This document shows positions 42,221 to 51,068 of a stretch of DNA of 64,000 nucleotides, one piece after another. Under the pieces are notes generated by a model that made no database searches, was not told the origin of the DNA, and was given only the letters and a program-made list of their open reading frames with translations. How positions within the stretch are numbered: position 1 is the first letter of the stretch; every line of letters starts with the position of its first letter. The stretch comes from Candidatus Sumerlaeia bacterium (lineage in GTDB: Bacteria; Sumerlaeota; Sumerlaeia; SLMS01; JAHLLQ01), in assembly GCA_028284075.1 (NCBI GenBank), contig JANQSL010000248.1:1-64000 (forward strand), given 5' to 3'. A program made the position numbers and the translations under genes.

Positions 42221-42903
42221 GAGTTCTTTACTGCCCCTCTCTATTTGAAGAAAGAAAATCCGCCTATCGGTTTTCTTATTCGATGGATAGAGCCTTTTGT
42301 GAAAAAGGCCATGAATGCCAGCGGATGGATTATAGAGGGACTGGTGAGGCGGCGGGAAGCTTTGCAGAGGTCAGTCTGGAAACAATTTACGAGGATATTG
42401 CCCGATCTGTTCAGAAGGAGCCGGAGATTTTTGTCTGCGTGCGCTTCGGAGCCGCCCTTGTGTCCGGCTTTGTTTCCACGCGGAACGTTCGAACAGGAAC
42501 TCTTGTGATGATCGAGCCCGTCCTGGATGGAAAGGCTTTTTTGAATCACATGTTTCGCAAGCAGAGACTCAAGGATGCGATCAGCGGATCTCCTCCCGCC
42601 AATGATGAAGGATTTACAAATATCGAGGGCTACAAGACAAACAATGCTTTTCTTGAGCAAGTCAGGAACTTCGATTTTTCAAAGGCAACCGAAGGACTGG
42701 CCCGAATCGAAAGGATCTGTTTTGTGTTGATTTCAAAGCAGGCTCAGGAAGACGAGAAGCTTTGTTGTCTGCAAGAGTCACTGAGAGATAGATCCGTTAT
42801 GGTCGATTGTCTGAATTTGGATATTCCTCCCTTTTGGGAGCGTATCCCCATTGCGAATCACACTCAGGCTGCACGTTCAATTGTGGACTTGTGCTGTGAT
42901 TAG
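42217..42903 (+). CDS. Alpha/beta-hydrolase-like protein without nucleophile Ser (exosortase 'hydrolase 2' like)
   Basis: A 228-residue protein. It opens MRVLYCPSLFEERKSAYR, then MDYRGTGEAAGSF, the fold's typical second-strand turn. Where catalytically active relatives have G-x-S-x-G, it has C74-V-R76-F-G78: VCVRFGAALVSG. An Arg in this place is also how I recall the exosortase A-associated hydrolase 2 group. The usual His-containing C-terminal motif is not clear. It may be a structural or substrate-presenting partner of hydrolase 1 rather than an enzyme. Its ATG overlaps the ligase stop (ATGA). Family call by fold and context. Confidence 0.68.
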   Translation: MRVLYCPSLFEERKSAYRFSYSMDRAFCEKGHECQRMDYRGTGEAAGSFAEVSLETIYEDIARSVQKEPEIFVCVRFGAALVSGFVSTRNVRTGTLVMIEPVLDGKAFLNHMFRKQRLKDAISGSPPANDEGFTNIEGYKTNNAFLEQVRNFDFSKATEGLARIERICFVLISKQAQEDEKLCCLQESLRDRSVMVDCLNLDIPPFWERIPIANHTQAARSIVDLCCD

Positions 42904-43732
42904 AAAAATCGACACACTGCCAAGCGGGGATAGAGCCCTGAGCTTCTGTCTTGATGTGCCCGAGGGTGAGCACAAGATGATAGGGGCTTTGTTTGTGCAT
43001 GCCGCGGATGGAAACAGAACGGGTCCACACCGCCTTTTCGTGGAATTGTCAGAGTTGTTGTTACAGCTGGGTCTTCCAACGATGAGATTTGATTTCTCAG
43101 GGTGTGGTGACAGTGGCGGAAAGCCATCGCGAGACAATATTGATCAGGATTGTGATGACGTTCGCAGTGCAGCCGGGCATTTTCTCCGGCTGACAGGGAT
43201 TCAGAGGGTGTTGTTGATCGGAATCAGCAGGGGGGCGGAGGTTTGTTTCCGCTGTACCGTTCGGGGTTGGGTGCCGGCCGGAGGAATGATACTTCTCTCA
43301 CCACCGGTCGGATCCGCGAAGGCTTCTGTTCGTTTATTTGCCGATTCCCTCCGGCAATACGCACGGAAAGCCCTCGATCCGCGATGTGTCCGGAAGATTA
43401 TCTCGGGTAGAGTCAATTTGCGGCTCATTACACTCAACCTGTCAAGATCTCTTGGGCTGATGTTCCGGTATAAAAAGGAGCCAGTGCCGGAGAAAGCGGA
43501 ACCACAACATGATAGAGCACTCGCTCTGCTGATCTTTGGTTCTTCTGATCCGATTGCTGCCGATTCACTCCGTCATTATCGAACGGTCTGTGATGCGAGG
43601 GGGCTTGATTATGAAGACCTTGTTATTCCAAACGCAAACCACAGTTTTTTTCACTATAAATGGAAAGAACAGATTGGCCGGAAGACTGTCATGTGGCTTC
43701 ATGAAACAGGGCTGTTGGACGATACGCAATGA
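42896..43732 (+). CDS. Alpha/beta hydrolase (exosortase 'hydrolase 1' like)
   Basis: A 278-residue serine hydrolase. Start GTG 42896 overlaps the previous stop. N-terminal GPHRLFVELSELLL and TMRFDFSGCGDSGG are the family hallmarks, nucleophile Ser111 is in LLIGISRGAEV, the acid is probably the Asp in FGSSDPIAADS and the base is His in NANHSFFHYKW. All triad members are present, so it is likely an active thioesterase or transferase releasing a product from the ACP. In exosortase loci this hydrolase pairs with an ACP and ligase as here. Overlaps the PaaK-like gene by 4 nt. Confidence 0.82.
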   Translation: MIRKIDTLPSGDRALSFCLDVPEGEHKMIGALFVHAADGNRTGPHRLFVELSELLLQLGLPTMRFDFSGCGDSGGKPSRDNIDQDCDDVRSAAGHFLRLTGIQRVLLIGISRGAEVCFRCTVRGWVPAGGMILLSPPVGSAKASVRLFADSLRQYARKALDPRCVRKIISGRVNLRLITLNLSRSLGLMFRYKKEPVPEKAEPQHDRALALLIFGSSDPIAADSLRHYRTVCDARGLDYEDLVIPNANHSFFHYKWKEQIGRKTVMWLHETGLLDDTQ

Positions 43733-45039
43733 GTTCTTTTTTTTCAAAGGCGATGCTTGCATCTCGTACCTACTCCAGGGCTTTCGCCGGAATTCGGCGA
43801 GAGTCGGATCGACGCGCCCTTGAGACCTGCAGAGAGAGAAAGCTGCGCCTTTTGATTGAATATGCTTACGAATCGATACCATTTTATCGCGAGCTTTTTC
43901 ATGAGGCGCGCATCAAACCGGCAGACATCCGTTCAACGACGGATCTTTGCCGGATTCCGGTTCTGGAAAAAGACATGGTGCGGCAGCGATACTGGGATTT
44001 CTTTCCTGACGAGATTTCCGCCAGTAGAGTTAACAGAACGTCCGGCAGTACCGGAATGCCTCTTTGCATCCTTTCCGATGAAAGTTCACGAGAGAACAAC
44101 TCCGCTGCTGTTATTCGTGCAAGGCGGGCAGTCGGCATTCCTTTGGTTGGCACTCAAATCCTGAGTCCTCTGCGAACACTCGGACAACGCTCGAAGGCCT
44201 CACACTGGACATTCCTTCAGGGTCTTCACCGGACAAGTTATGTGAATCCGTACATTGATGATGATGAAATCATCCAGAATGGGATCGATGTTCTTGAATC
44301 CCTTTCACGGCACGCTGTTATCGGTCTGACCTCTGCGGTTCTTGCTCTCGCTTTGCGTATACAAAACGGTGTTTTTCCCCGAATCACTCCCGTGGCGGTC
44401 ATGACTATGGGAGAAGGATTGCAGGAGGGAACGCGCGAAGTCCTGAAGGCGGTGTTTCAATGTCCGGTTTCTGATATCTATGCCTGTAACGAGGCCGGAG
44501 ATATGGCTTTTCAGTGCGCTGTGCAGAAGGGCTATCATATCAACATCGATAACGTTGTTCTGGAAGTTGAGAAAAACGGCAAGCCTGCTGAATATGGAGA
44601 GGCAGGCGAGGTTATTATTACCAACCTCAATCGGTTCGCGATGCCTTTTATTCGCTATAGAACTGGAGACAGTGCCGTACTTGCAGGTGAACCATGTCCA
44701 TGCGGATCGAAACTTCCCCTGCTTCAGCAAATCGTGGGGCGCGTCAGCAACGACCTCAAGGTCCCGGGGGGCAAAGTTATTCCCTGGAAAGAAATTAGAG
44801 ACGCAATGGTATTGCCGGGAATTTGCAGATATCAGGTCCGGCAGGACCGGCAGGGAAACCTTCGTGTTCGAATTCAGGAAGTATCAAATCGTTCATCGCC
44901 TGAGATCCACAGAACTCTTTTGTCACGGTTCGAAAGAATCTTTGATGATAGTGTACAGATCGATTTCGAGAGCGTGGAAGATATTCCTCTCGCTCCCAGT
45001 GGAAAGACACACTATGTCGTTTCCGAGTACGCCGGGTGA
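43729..45039 (+). CDS. PaaK/CapK-type adenylate-forming ligase
   Basis: A 436-residue member of the phenylacetate-CoA ligase/CapK group. Motifs: LIEYAYESIPFYRELFHEAR at the N-terminus, RTSGSTGMPL (P-loop, about residues 103-112), VMTMGEGLQEGTREVL, IYACNEAGDMAFQC and FIRYRTGDSAVLAGEPCPCG. The C-terminal small domain with a late Lys is shortened, but APSGKTHYV near the end retains one. CapK relatives occur in polysaccharide clusters. It is the second adenylating enzyme of this cassette, so two different acids may be activated. ATG 43729 overlaps the hydrolase stop. Confidence 0.88.
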   Translation: MSSFFSKAMLASRTYSRAFAGIRRESDRRALETCRERKLRLLIEYAYESIPFYRELFHEARIKPADIRSTTDLCRIPVLEKDMVRQRYWDFFPDEISASRVNRTSGSTGMPLCILSDESSRENNSAAVIRARRAVGIPLVGTQILSPLRTLGQRSKASHWTFLQGLHRTSYVNPYIDDDEIIQNGIDVLESLSRHAVIGLTSAVLALALRIQNGVFPRITPVAVMTMGEGLQEGTREVLKAVFQCPVSDIYACNEAGDMAFQCAVQKGYHINIDNVVLEVEKNGKPAEYGEAGEVIITNLNRFAMPFIRYRTGDSAVLAGEPCPCGSKLPLLQQIVGRVSNDLKVPGGKVIPWKEIRDAMVLPGICRYQVRQDRQGNLRVRIQEVSNRSSPEIHRTLLSRFERIFDDSVQIDFESVEDIPLAPSGKTHYVVSEYAG

Positions 45040-45259
45040 TGTCTGTGGCAGAGTCCTTCAACCAGAGCACGAGATACGACGAATTCATCCCGAACAGACC
45101 GCTTTTGCCGCGCAGCGTCCCGAGACCAACACACGGGTGAATGCTGTTGCCGGTATGGTGAGCAGATGTTCCGTGGCTGGAGAATAACATCCGGCGGGAT
45201 AGTGTGGCAGGCTCAGCCGGAATATGGGTTCTCAAACTCGCTGAACCCTCTCATTCGAA

Positions 45260-45336
45260 TGGCGTCCCCGGCAGGATTCGAACCTGCGACCCCAGGATTA
45301 GGAATCCTGTGCTCTATCCAGCTGAGCTACGGGGAC
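45260..45336 (-). tRNA. tRNA-Arg (anticodon CCU)
   Basis: On the minus strand a full cloverleaf can be drawn: acceptor GTCCCCG with CGGGGAC, discriminator G and genomically encoded CCA; D arm GCTC-AGCTGGATA-GAGC; anticodon stem CAGGA/TCCTG with loop TTCCTAA, giving anticodon CCT (reads AGG); five-base variable loop; T arm GCAGG-TTCGAAT-CCTGC. All stems pair. Confidence 0.97.
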
Positions 45337-45355
45337 ATCGCCATCACTCTACAAG

Positions 45356-45383
45356 GTCATACCCTCGGGTCAGGGCGATGCAA
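45356..45383 (-). promoter_or_regulatory. Possible promoter of the tRNA-Arg gene
   Basis: On the minus strand TTGCAT (45378-45383) and TATGAC (45356-45361) are separated by 16 bp and lie about 20 nt before the tRNA 5' end. The match to the sigma-70 consensus is only partial. Confidence 0.3.
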
Positions 45384-45463
45384 CGAAAAGTCGTCGGATT
45401 GCCTTCCCTTGTTGCGGCTCCACACGCCGCTGGTTCAGTCACAACAGAGCGCGGAGTTTTCCT

Positions 45464-47416
45464 GTGTACCACCGGGCACTACTGCTGACGTCACTCATTC
45501 TCGCTCTTGCCGCTGTGGCACTTGCCCGGAATCGTTCGAGCGAGGGCAATGCCTCTGAGAGACCGTGGCTATGCGAGAGGCTGTGGTTCATTGCTCTCGG
45601 GGTTTACGGCTTCCGATTGATTTTCGAGCTTTCCAGTGGAGGCGGCTTGACGACTGTTGATGACTTCAATCGCGTGGGCTACGCGATGGAGTGGTCACAG
45701 CGACCGTTCTTTGCACAGGCCGATCATCTTTGGCTTACGGGCTCTCATGCGATACTCGGCTCTCTCATTTTTCTGTTCAGAGATCCTCTTGTCGCCACAA
45801 CGATTTGGTCCGCTCTTTCCTGGTCAATCCTGGCTCTTGGGATGTTTGCGATGGGACGTTGTGCTCAAATCAATTCATCGATCGTGGCGGTTGCGGTGGC
45901 ACTTCTCGTTCTTCTACCGGTATCCAAACCTCTTCTTGTAACAGGATTACCGGACGTTCTTCACACCGGCCTGATTCTTTTGGCAGTCGGCAGCATGACA
46001 GCAGTCTTTACACGAGGAGCAGGTTTGACATGGTCATGTCTGCAGAGCTCCGCCTGTCTGACTCTTGCCACAACACTTCGCTTCGAAAGCTGGCTTCTTG
46101 TACCGGTGTACATGGTTGCCTTGGTTGTGCTTGTGAGGCGTATCGGTGGTGAGTCAAAAGTCATTGCTCTTGGCCTGATTCCGTTTCTGTTTCCTGCTCT
46201 CTGGATGGCGAGTAGTTTGAGGAATTTCGGTGATTCTCTTGCTTTCTCCAGACCTCCTCTTAGTCCGTTGTTTCATCACTACACGTTTGGAGGGGAGCTC
46301 CGTCAGAACCCGCTGGCAGTCAATACCCCTGGTGGTCGAGTGATGGATGTCTGGTTTATGCTCAAGACGGGTGCCTGGGTCTTGCTTCCTTTTTTTGTGC
46401 TTGTCGCTGGTCTGGCAAGGCGGGAATTCCGCATCCTTCGTATCGTTCTGCCGGTGACGGGAGGATGGGTTCTGTTGTTGGCTGTTATTGCTTTCCGGAG
46501 TGGCGTTGCGGGTCACTCGCCGGAGCGGTTGTTCCTTCTTCCGCTGGCGGTTCTTCTTTCCGCGATTGTTCATTATATGATCCTTTTGAGGAGGACCTGG
46601 GCTGCAGTGGTTATTTTACTGTCACTGGCCACATATGCAACTTTATTGCATCAACGCTATGGAGGCAGGCCGTTCGAGAACATGGATGCTTCCGCTGTTG
46701 CTGCCGGTCAGCTTCTTCGTCGCGAGTTTGGCAACTCTGCAGTATACCTCGAGCATGTTGACGAACACGAACCGGTCTTCCTTTGGGCCTCTCTGGATCG
46801 CGCTCGCCAGGGCGAGCTTCACGCCATTGCCGCGCACTCGGGTGATCCACGCCGAATTCGTATGATTTGGAAAGACGATCTTCCGGAGGAAATTCTTCGG
46901 GATCCAGGAACTCGTCTTCTGGTGACAGCCGGACTTTCCAAGAAGGTTATTGATGTCGAAGAGTGGCGCCTTCTCGAAACGAATGGTTCGTGGGAGCTCC
47001 GGGCCCGGGAATCGCTTCTGATGTATCAGACTGACGATTCACTGGTTTCAGGTGGAACGGTCGCCGAGCCCACTCTCGTTAACGAATCTGCAGGTCTTGA
47101 GTGGGCAGTGGAAGCTTCGTCTTCTTCCATGACGTGGATTGAAGCGGATGAATTCACAGCGAGGCTGGAGTATGCAGGATACGAAGACTGGCGCATGCCG
47201 ACTCGAGATGAACTGTGGCTGTTGCGTGACACGGGTAGGCTGAACGAACCGTCGATGGACGCACGGTTTTATCCGGCCCATCGCTACGTGTGGTCCCAGG
47301 AAGAGGAGTCTTTTCGTAGTGCATGGCGGATGGATTTGACACGGGAATGGCTTGCTCCCGTCTCCAAGGACACAATTGGCGGAATTCGCCCCGTACGGAT
47401 TTTGGAGGTTAATTAA
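45464..47416 (+). CDS. GT39-like polytopic glycosyltransferase fused to an Lcl (DUF1566) domain
   Basis: A 650-residue protein. About ten membrane helices in the first ~410 residues and an early DDFNRVGYAMEW, with an acidic pair in the first extracytoplasmic loop, as in GT-C glycosyltransferases (GT39/ArnT-like). About 410-545 is a soluble region (AAGQLLRREFGNSAVYLEHV). The last ~100 residues form an Lcl/DUF1566 domain (GLEWAVEASSSSMTWIEADE, YEDWRMPTRDELWLLRDTG, RYVWSQEE, GGIRPVRILE). Start GTG 45464 has GGAG 7 nt upstream. DUF1566 is normally in surface lectin-like proteins, so this fusion is unusual. Sugar donor unknown, likely polyprenyl-linked. Confidence 0.82.
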   Translation: MYHRALLLTSLILALAAVALARNRSSEGNASERPWLCERLWFIALGVYGFRLIFELSSGGGLTTVDDFNRVGYAMEWSQRPFFAQADHLWLTGSHAILGSLIFLFRDPLVATTIWSALSWSILALGMFAMGRCAQINSSIVAVAVALLVLLPVSKPLLVTGLPDVLHTGLILLAVGSMTAVFTRGAGLTWSCLQSSACLTLATTLRFESWLLVPVYMVALVVLVRRIGGESKVIALGLIPFLFPALWMASSLRNFGDSLAFSRPPLSPLFHHYTFGGELRQNPLAVNTPGGRVMDVWFMLKTGAWVLLPFFVLVAGLARREFRILRIVLPVTGGWVLLLAVIAFRSGVAGHSPERLFLLPLAVLLSAIVHYMILLRRTWAAVVILLSLATYATLLHQRYGGRPFENMDASAVAAGQLLRREFGNSAVYLEHVDEHEPVFLWASLDRARQGELHAIAAHSGDPRRIRMIWKDDLPEEILRDPGTRLLVTAGLSKKVIDVEEWRLLETNGSWELRARESLLMYQTDDSLVSGGTVAEPTLVNESAGLEWAVEASSSSMTWIEADEFTARLEYAGYEDWRMPTRDELWLLRDTGRLNEPSMDARFYPAHRYVWSQEEESFRSAWRMDLTREWLAPVSKDTIGGIRPVRILEVN

Positions 47417-47658
47417 CCGCCGCTAACAGGGGGCATCAGAGCGAGAGTATCACCATTTTTCAGGGTCGCTCCACGTGAAACCCACTCCTCGTTGCGCGCA
47501 CACAAGAGGCTTTCACGATACGGTCCAAGGGCTGGATATTGATCCGTGAGGATATCGAGCGTTTTCCTGACGCTCGTTTCAGCGGGCAGATCAAGCATCA
47601 GTGCGCTTTCTCCGACAGCGTCCCGAAGCGCCTGAAAAAGCAGAACTCTCACGGTCAT
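47413..47658 (-). CDS. moaD: MoaD/ThiS-family sulfur carrier protein
   Basis: An 81-residue ubiquitin-fold protein, ending in MPPVSGG with the di-Gly that is activated as a thiocarboxylate. MTVRVLLFQALRDAVGESAL is the first strand and helix of the molybdopterin synthase small subunit family. Its ATG overlaps the NtrC-like stop by one base (TGATG) and its stop overlaps the convergent membrane gene by four bases. It would deliver sulfur to molybdopterin with MoaE, which is not here. The joining of this gene to a two-component operon is odd. Confidence 0.88.
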   Translation of the reverse strand: MTVRVLLFQALRDAVGESALMLDLPAETSVRKTLDILTDQYPALGPYRESLLCARNEEWVSRGATLKNGDTLALMPPVSGG

Positions 47659-49193
47659 CAGCCACGCACCCGTGTATCGATCTTCAGACCGTAGCGCACG
47701 ATCCGCTTTCGGAGCGTGCTGCGGGTGATACCCAGCATCTTTGCCGCCCGGACCTGATTGCCGCTCGTCTTGTTGAGTGCATGAACGATCAGAGCTCGTT
47801 CAAGCACATCGAAAGTGCTGTATTTGTCTCCACGGTCGCGGGCTGATACCAGAGTGTCGAACAGTGAGCGTACGGATGATTCAATGTCTCTAAATGCGCC
47901 GGAATCGATCACCGTGCCATCCGAACCGAAATCCTTGTTTTCAACGGAGTCCGCGTTCACCCGTCCCTCGTCCGGAGGGGAGAGTGTCGGAGATGGTGTC
48001 GACTCCTCAATTTCCAGCGATTCCCCTCGCAGCTTAATATCTGTCGCGAGAACAGTGTCGGTCTTTGCAGTCAGAACAAGACTGCGGACAACATTTTCCA
48101 GCTCGCGTACGTTTCCGGGCCAGTGGTATTCCATCAGTTTGTCCATGGCCGCCGAGGAGAAGACCGGCATCTCTTTATCTTCATCCTCACGCTGAACGCG
48201 ACGCAAAAAATACTCAATGAGAATCGGAATATCTTCACAACGATCTCGCAGCGGAGGGATCTCAATGTGCACAACATTCAGGCGGTAATACAAATCCGAT
48301 CGGAACTGAGCCTCGCGAATCATTTTCGGGAGGTCTCTGTTGGTTGCCGCAATCACACGCACATCAACTTTCATGGTCTCCGTTCCGCCGACCCGCTGGA
48401 AGGTTCCGTCCTGCAGGACTCGAAGAATCTTCGTCTGAGTCGAGAGCGACATGTCTCCGATTTCATCAAGGAAAATCACTCCGTTACGCGCGACCTCGAA
48501 CTTGCCCGGTTTTCTGCTGGCGGCTCCTGTAAATGACCCTTTCTCGTGGCCGAATAGTTCGCTCTCCAGAAGGTTCTCTGGAATTGCCGCGCAGTTGACG
48601 GCAATGAACGGTTTGTCGGCACGATTACTGTGATGATAGACCGCACGCGCGACCAATTCCTTGCCGGTTCCACTCTCTCCTGTAATCAGTACCGTGGCGC
48701 TGCTCGAAGCCACCTGTCCGATTGCCTTGTAAACAGCCTGCATGGGCTCGGAGTTTCCAACGATGGTTTCGCCCGCGCTGTCATCCTTGGACCGTGGACG
48801 CCAGGACACAACATTGTGCATGTCGCTCGCCACTTTGAGGGCCTTTGTGGCAAGCTCCCGAAGCCGTTGGCCGCTGAAGGGTTTTGCGATGAAATCAAAG
48901 GCGCCCGACTTCATCGCCTCGATCACCGTTCCCGTCGTGGTATGGGCGGTCATGAGAATAATGATAAGGCGCGAGTCCATCTCGCGCATTTTTTTCAATG
49001 TTGCCAGGCCATCCATACCCGGCATCCGGAGGTCCATGAAGATCACATCAGGCCTGTGACCATGCAGGAACCTGAGGGCCTCCTCGCCGCTGCCGGCGGA
49101 GTGAATCTCAAGATCCTCGCGGCCAAGGACTCGGGAGAATCCCGTTATGAAATCCGGCTCGTCGTCAACGACGAGAATGGATTGAAGCGTCAT
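47658..49193 (-). CDS. NtrC-family sigma-54-dependent response regulator
   Basis: A 511-residue response regulator: receiver domain with acidic pair D10-D11 and phospho-acceptor D54 (FMDLRMPGMDG) and switch Lys in FIAKPF; AAA+ domain with Walker A ITGESGTGKELVAR, sigma-54 contact loop ELFGHEKGSFTGA (Ser for Ala in GAFTGA), Walker B GVIFLDEIGDM and arginine-finger stretch RFRSDLYYRLN-like; C-terminal Fis-type helix-turn-helix (NQVRAAKMLGITRSTLRKRI). A variable linker of ~75 residues lies between AAA+ and HTH. It activates sigma-54 promoters, possibly those of nearby genes, but none could be found. Overlaps the kinase gene by 4 nt. Confidence 0.95.
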   Translation of the reverse strand: MTLQSILVVDDEPDFITGFSRVLGREDLEIHSAGSGEEALRFLHGHRPDVIFMDLRMPGMDGLATLKKMREMDSRLIIILMTAHTTTGTVIEAMKSGAFDFIAKPFSGQRLRELATKALKVASDMHNVVSWRPRSKDDSAGETIVGNSEPMQAVYKAIGQVASSSATVLITGESGTGKELVARAVYHHSNRADKPFIAVNCAAIPENLLESELFGHEKGSFTGAASRKPGKFEVARNGVIFLDEIGDMSLSTQTKILRVLQDGTFQRVGGTETMKVDVRVIAATNRDLPKMIREAQFRSDLYYRLNVVHIEIPPLRDRCEDIPILIEYFLRRVQREDEDKEMPVFSSAAMDKLMEYHWPGNVRELENVVRSLVLTAKTDTVLATDIKLRGESLEIEESTPSPTLSPPDEGRVNADSVENKDFGSDGTVIDSGAFRDIESSVRSLFDTLVSARDRGDKYSTFDVLERALIVHALNKTSGNQVRAAKMLGITRSTLRKRIVRYGLKIDTRVRG

Positions 49194-50944
49194 TCGTCTG
49201 TTCCGTTCATTGTTTTAGGTTCCACTCTGGTCGGAAGAAGGACGTCAAAACTGGCCCCGCCACCAGCTCGCGAGCGTGCTCTTATCCGGCCCTTGTGAGC
49301 CACGATCAATCTTCTCGAAATAAAGAGTCCGAGTCCGGTTCCCTTCTCTCGTGTGGTAAAAAAAGGCTCGAACAGCTGATCGATATGCTCCTTTGCAATT
49401 CCCGGCCCGGTGTCCTTGACGGTAACACAAACGGAAGGGCCGATCTCCTCGTCCTCGATGCTGCGGGTCTTGACGCTCAGGCGCCCGCCTTCCGACATGG
49501 ATTCAAGGGCGTTCATGACCAGATTGAGCAACACCTGCTGAACATGGCCTCGGTCCACGTGCAGTACCGGAAGGTCACTTGCCAGCGTTGGTTTAACTTC
49601 CACACTCCCCTTCACAAAGCGGTAGTTCATGAACGTCAGCATGTCTTCGATGAGTCCGTTGATCTCCACCGGCTCCCGGTTCGGGTCGCGGTCGCGAGCC
49701 ATGTTGAGGGTTTGGTCGATGATATGCTCGATTCGGTCGAGTTTTTCGCGGATAATTTCCAGATCGCCGCGTGCCTGCTCGTTATCACCTGCCGCTTCGA
49801 CGACCGATTCCATCAGGAGATTGATGATTGTGACGGGGTTTCGGATCTCATGAGCGATTTCCGCGGCGAGTGTTCCCAACAGCGAAAACCGTTCGGCTCT
49901 GTGAAGAGTCTCCTCCATTTGTAACATGCGGTCTCGCCGCCGTGCGTTTTCCAGCGCCACGGCAACCTGATTCGCCAGTAGCTCCAGCAAGCGGGCATCC
50001 AGGTCGGAAAAGTCCCGCGGTTGTGCCGTCAAGACTGCGAGAACTCCCTGGGTCCGGTCCTGGTATACGACCGGGACAGCCAGCAGCGATGTCACGCGAC
50101 CGATGTTGCGAACGCCCTGATGCCAGAATGCACGACGCTTTGTGATGTCAGGAACGATCATGACACGCTCCCGTTTCACGGTCGGAGCGAGGAGACTTTG
50201 GGCGACTCGCATTGGAGGCGAATCGAGAAACTCCCATGGTGCGCCTGACTGGGCTGACGGCTTGAGAAGCGCACCCTCTTCGTCGACGTCAAAGTAGACG
50301 CAACAATCCGCCGTCAGAAGCTTCCGGGCCTCACTCGTGGCATCCTTCAGAATCGTTGCCGGTGGGGTATGCGCCAGAAGGCGGCGGCTGAAGCCGAACA
50401 GGCCTTCCAGGTGGGAGGCATGGATTCTGGTTTTGTTGTAGAGGCGGGCGGTCTCAAAGATTCGCGAGGACTGCGCCGCGATTGCTGTCAGCAGCTTCTC
50501 ATCATCTTCCGTGAAGGCTGACTTGCGGGTGGAATCCACGTTGATGACGCCGAGGACCTTGCCTTTCAGCAGCATCGGGACAGCAAGTTCCGATCGGATG
50601 TCCGGCTTTACGGATACGTAGTGAGAGTCGCTTCGGACATCGTTGACCCGTACGGCCAGTCCTTTGTACGCCGCCCAGCCCGTAACGCCCACACCAAGTT
50701 GGAGCTTGAGCCGTCTCCACGTCTGTGTGGGGATGTTGATCGCGGTTTCAATGTTCAGGACCCCTCTTTTCTCGTCCAGAATTGCGATACTGCCGGATGT
50801 TGCCCCCGTGATGCGCACGACTTCCTTCAAAATGGCTTTGAGGACCTTGCCCCGCTCCTGAGTGGTCGTGATGATGTTCGAAATCTTGTACAGGACCTCA
50901 AGATCCTGCAGCCGCCTTCGAGTCTGTTTCGCCTGAACTGCCAT
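49190..50944 (-). CDS. Soluble GAF-domain sensor histidine kinase
   Basis: A 584-residue histidine kinase with no membrane segment. GAF domain 1 at about residues 30-165 (ILDEKRGVLNIETAINIP, LAVPMLLKGKVLGVINVD), GAF domain 2 at about 190-335 (FWHQGVRNIGRVTSLLAVP), HisKA with phospho-acceptor H365 in AEIAHEIRNPVTI, and HATPase (VLLNLVMNALESM, DTGPGIAKEHID, GTGLGLFISRRLI). The first GAF begins just after a coiled coil. It should sense a soluble ligand or redox cue and phosphorylate the NtrC-type regulator in the same operon. Confidence 0.95.
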   Translation of the reverse strand: MAVQAKQTRRRLQDLEVLYKISNIITTTQERGKVLKAILKEVVRITGATSGSIAILDEKRGVLNIETAINIPTQTWRRLKLQLGVGVTGWAAYKGLAVRVNDVRSDSHYVSVKPDIRSELAVPMLLKGKVLGVINVDSTRKSAFTEDDEKLLTAIAAQSSRIFETARLYNKTRIHASHLEGLFGFSRRLLAHTPPATILKDATSEARKLLTADCCVYFDVDEEGALLKPSAQSGAPWEFLDSPPMRVAQSLLAPTVKRERVMIVPDITKRRAFWHQGVRNIGRVTSLLAVPVVYQDRTQGVLAVLTAQPRDFSDLDARLLELLANQVAVALENARRRDRMLQMEETLHRAERFSLLGTLAAEIAHEIRNPVTIINLLMESVVEAAGDNEQARGDLEIIREKLDRIEHIIDQTLNMARDRDPNREPVEINGLIEDMLTFMNYRFVKGSVEVKPTLASDLPVLHVDRGHVQQVLLNLVMNALESMSEGGRLSVKTRSIEDEEIGPSVCVTVKDTGPGIAKEHIDQLFEPFFTTREKGTGLGLFISRRLIVAHKGRIRARSRAGGGASFDVLLPTRVEPKTMNGTDE

Positions 50945-51068
50945 TGAAACTCACAAGCCTCGCTCTGAGGTGGCTCTTTCTGACCACTCAGGGTCAACCT
51001 GAAGAGAATGCCATAAACGGGCCTAAACCGTCTGATTTCAACTCTGAAAACTCAAGGAACGCCATCCA

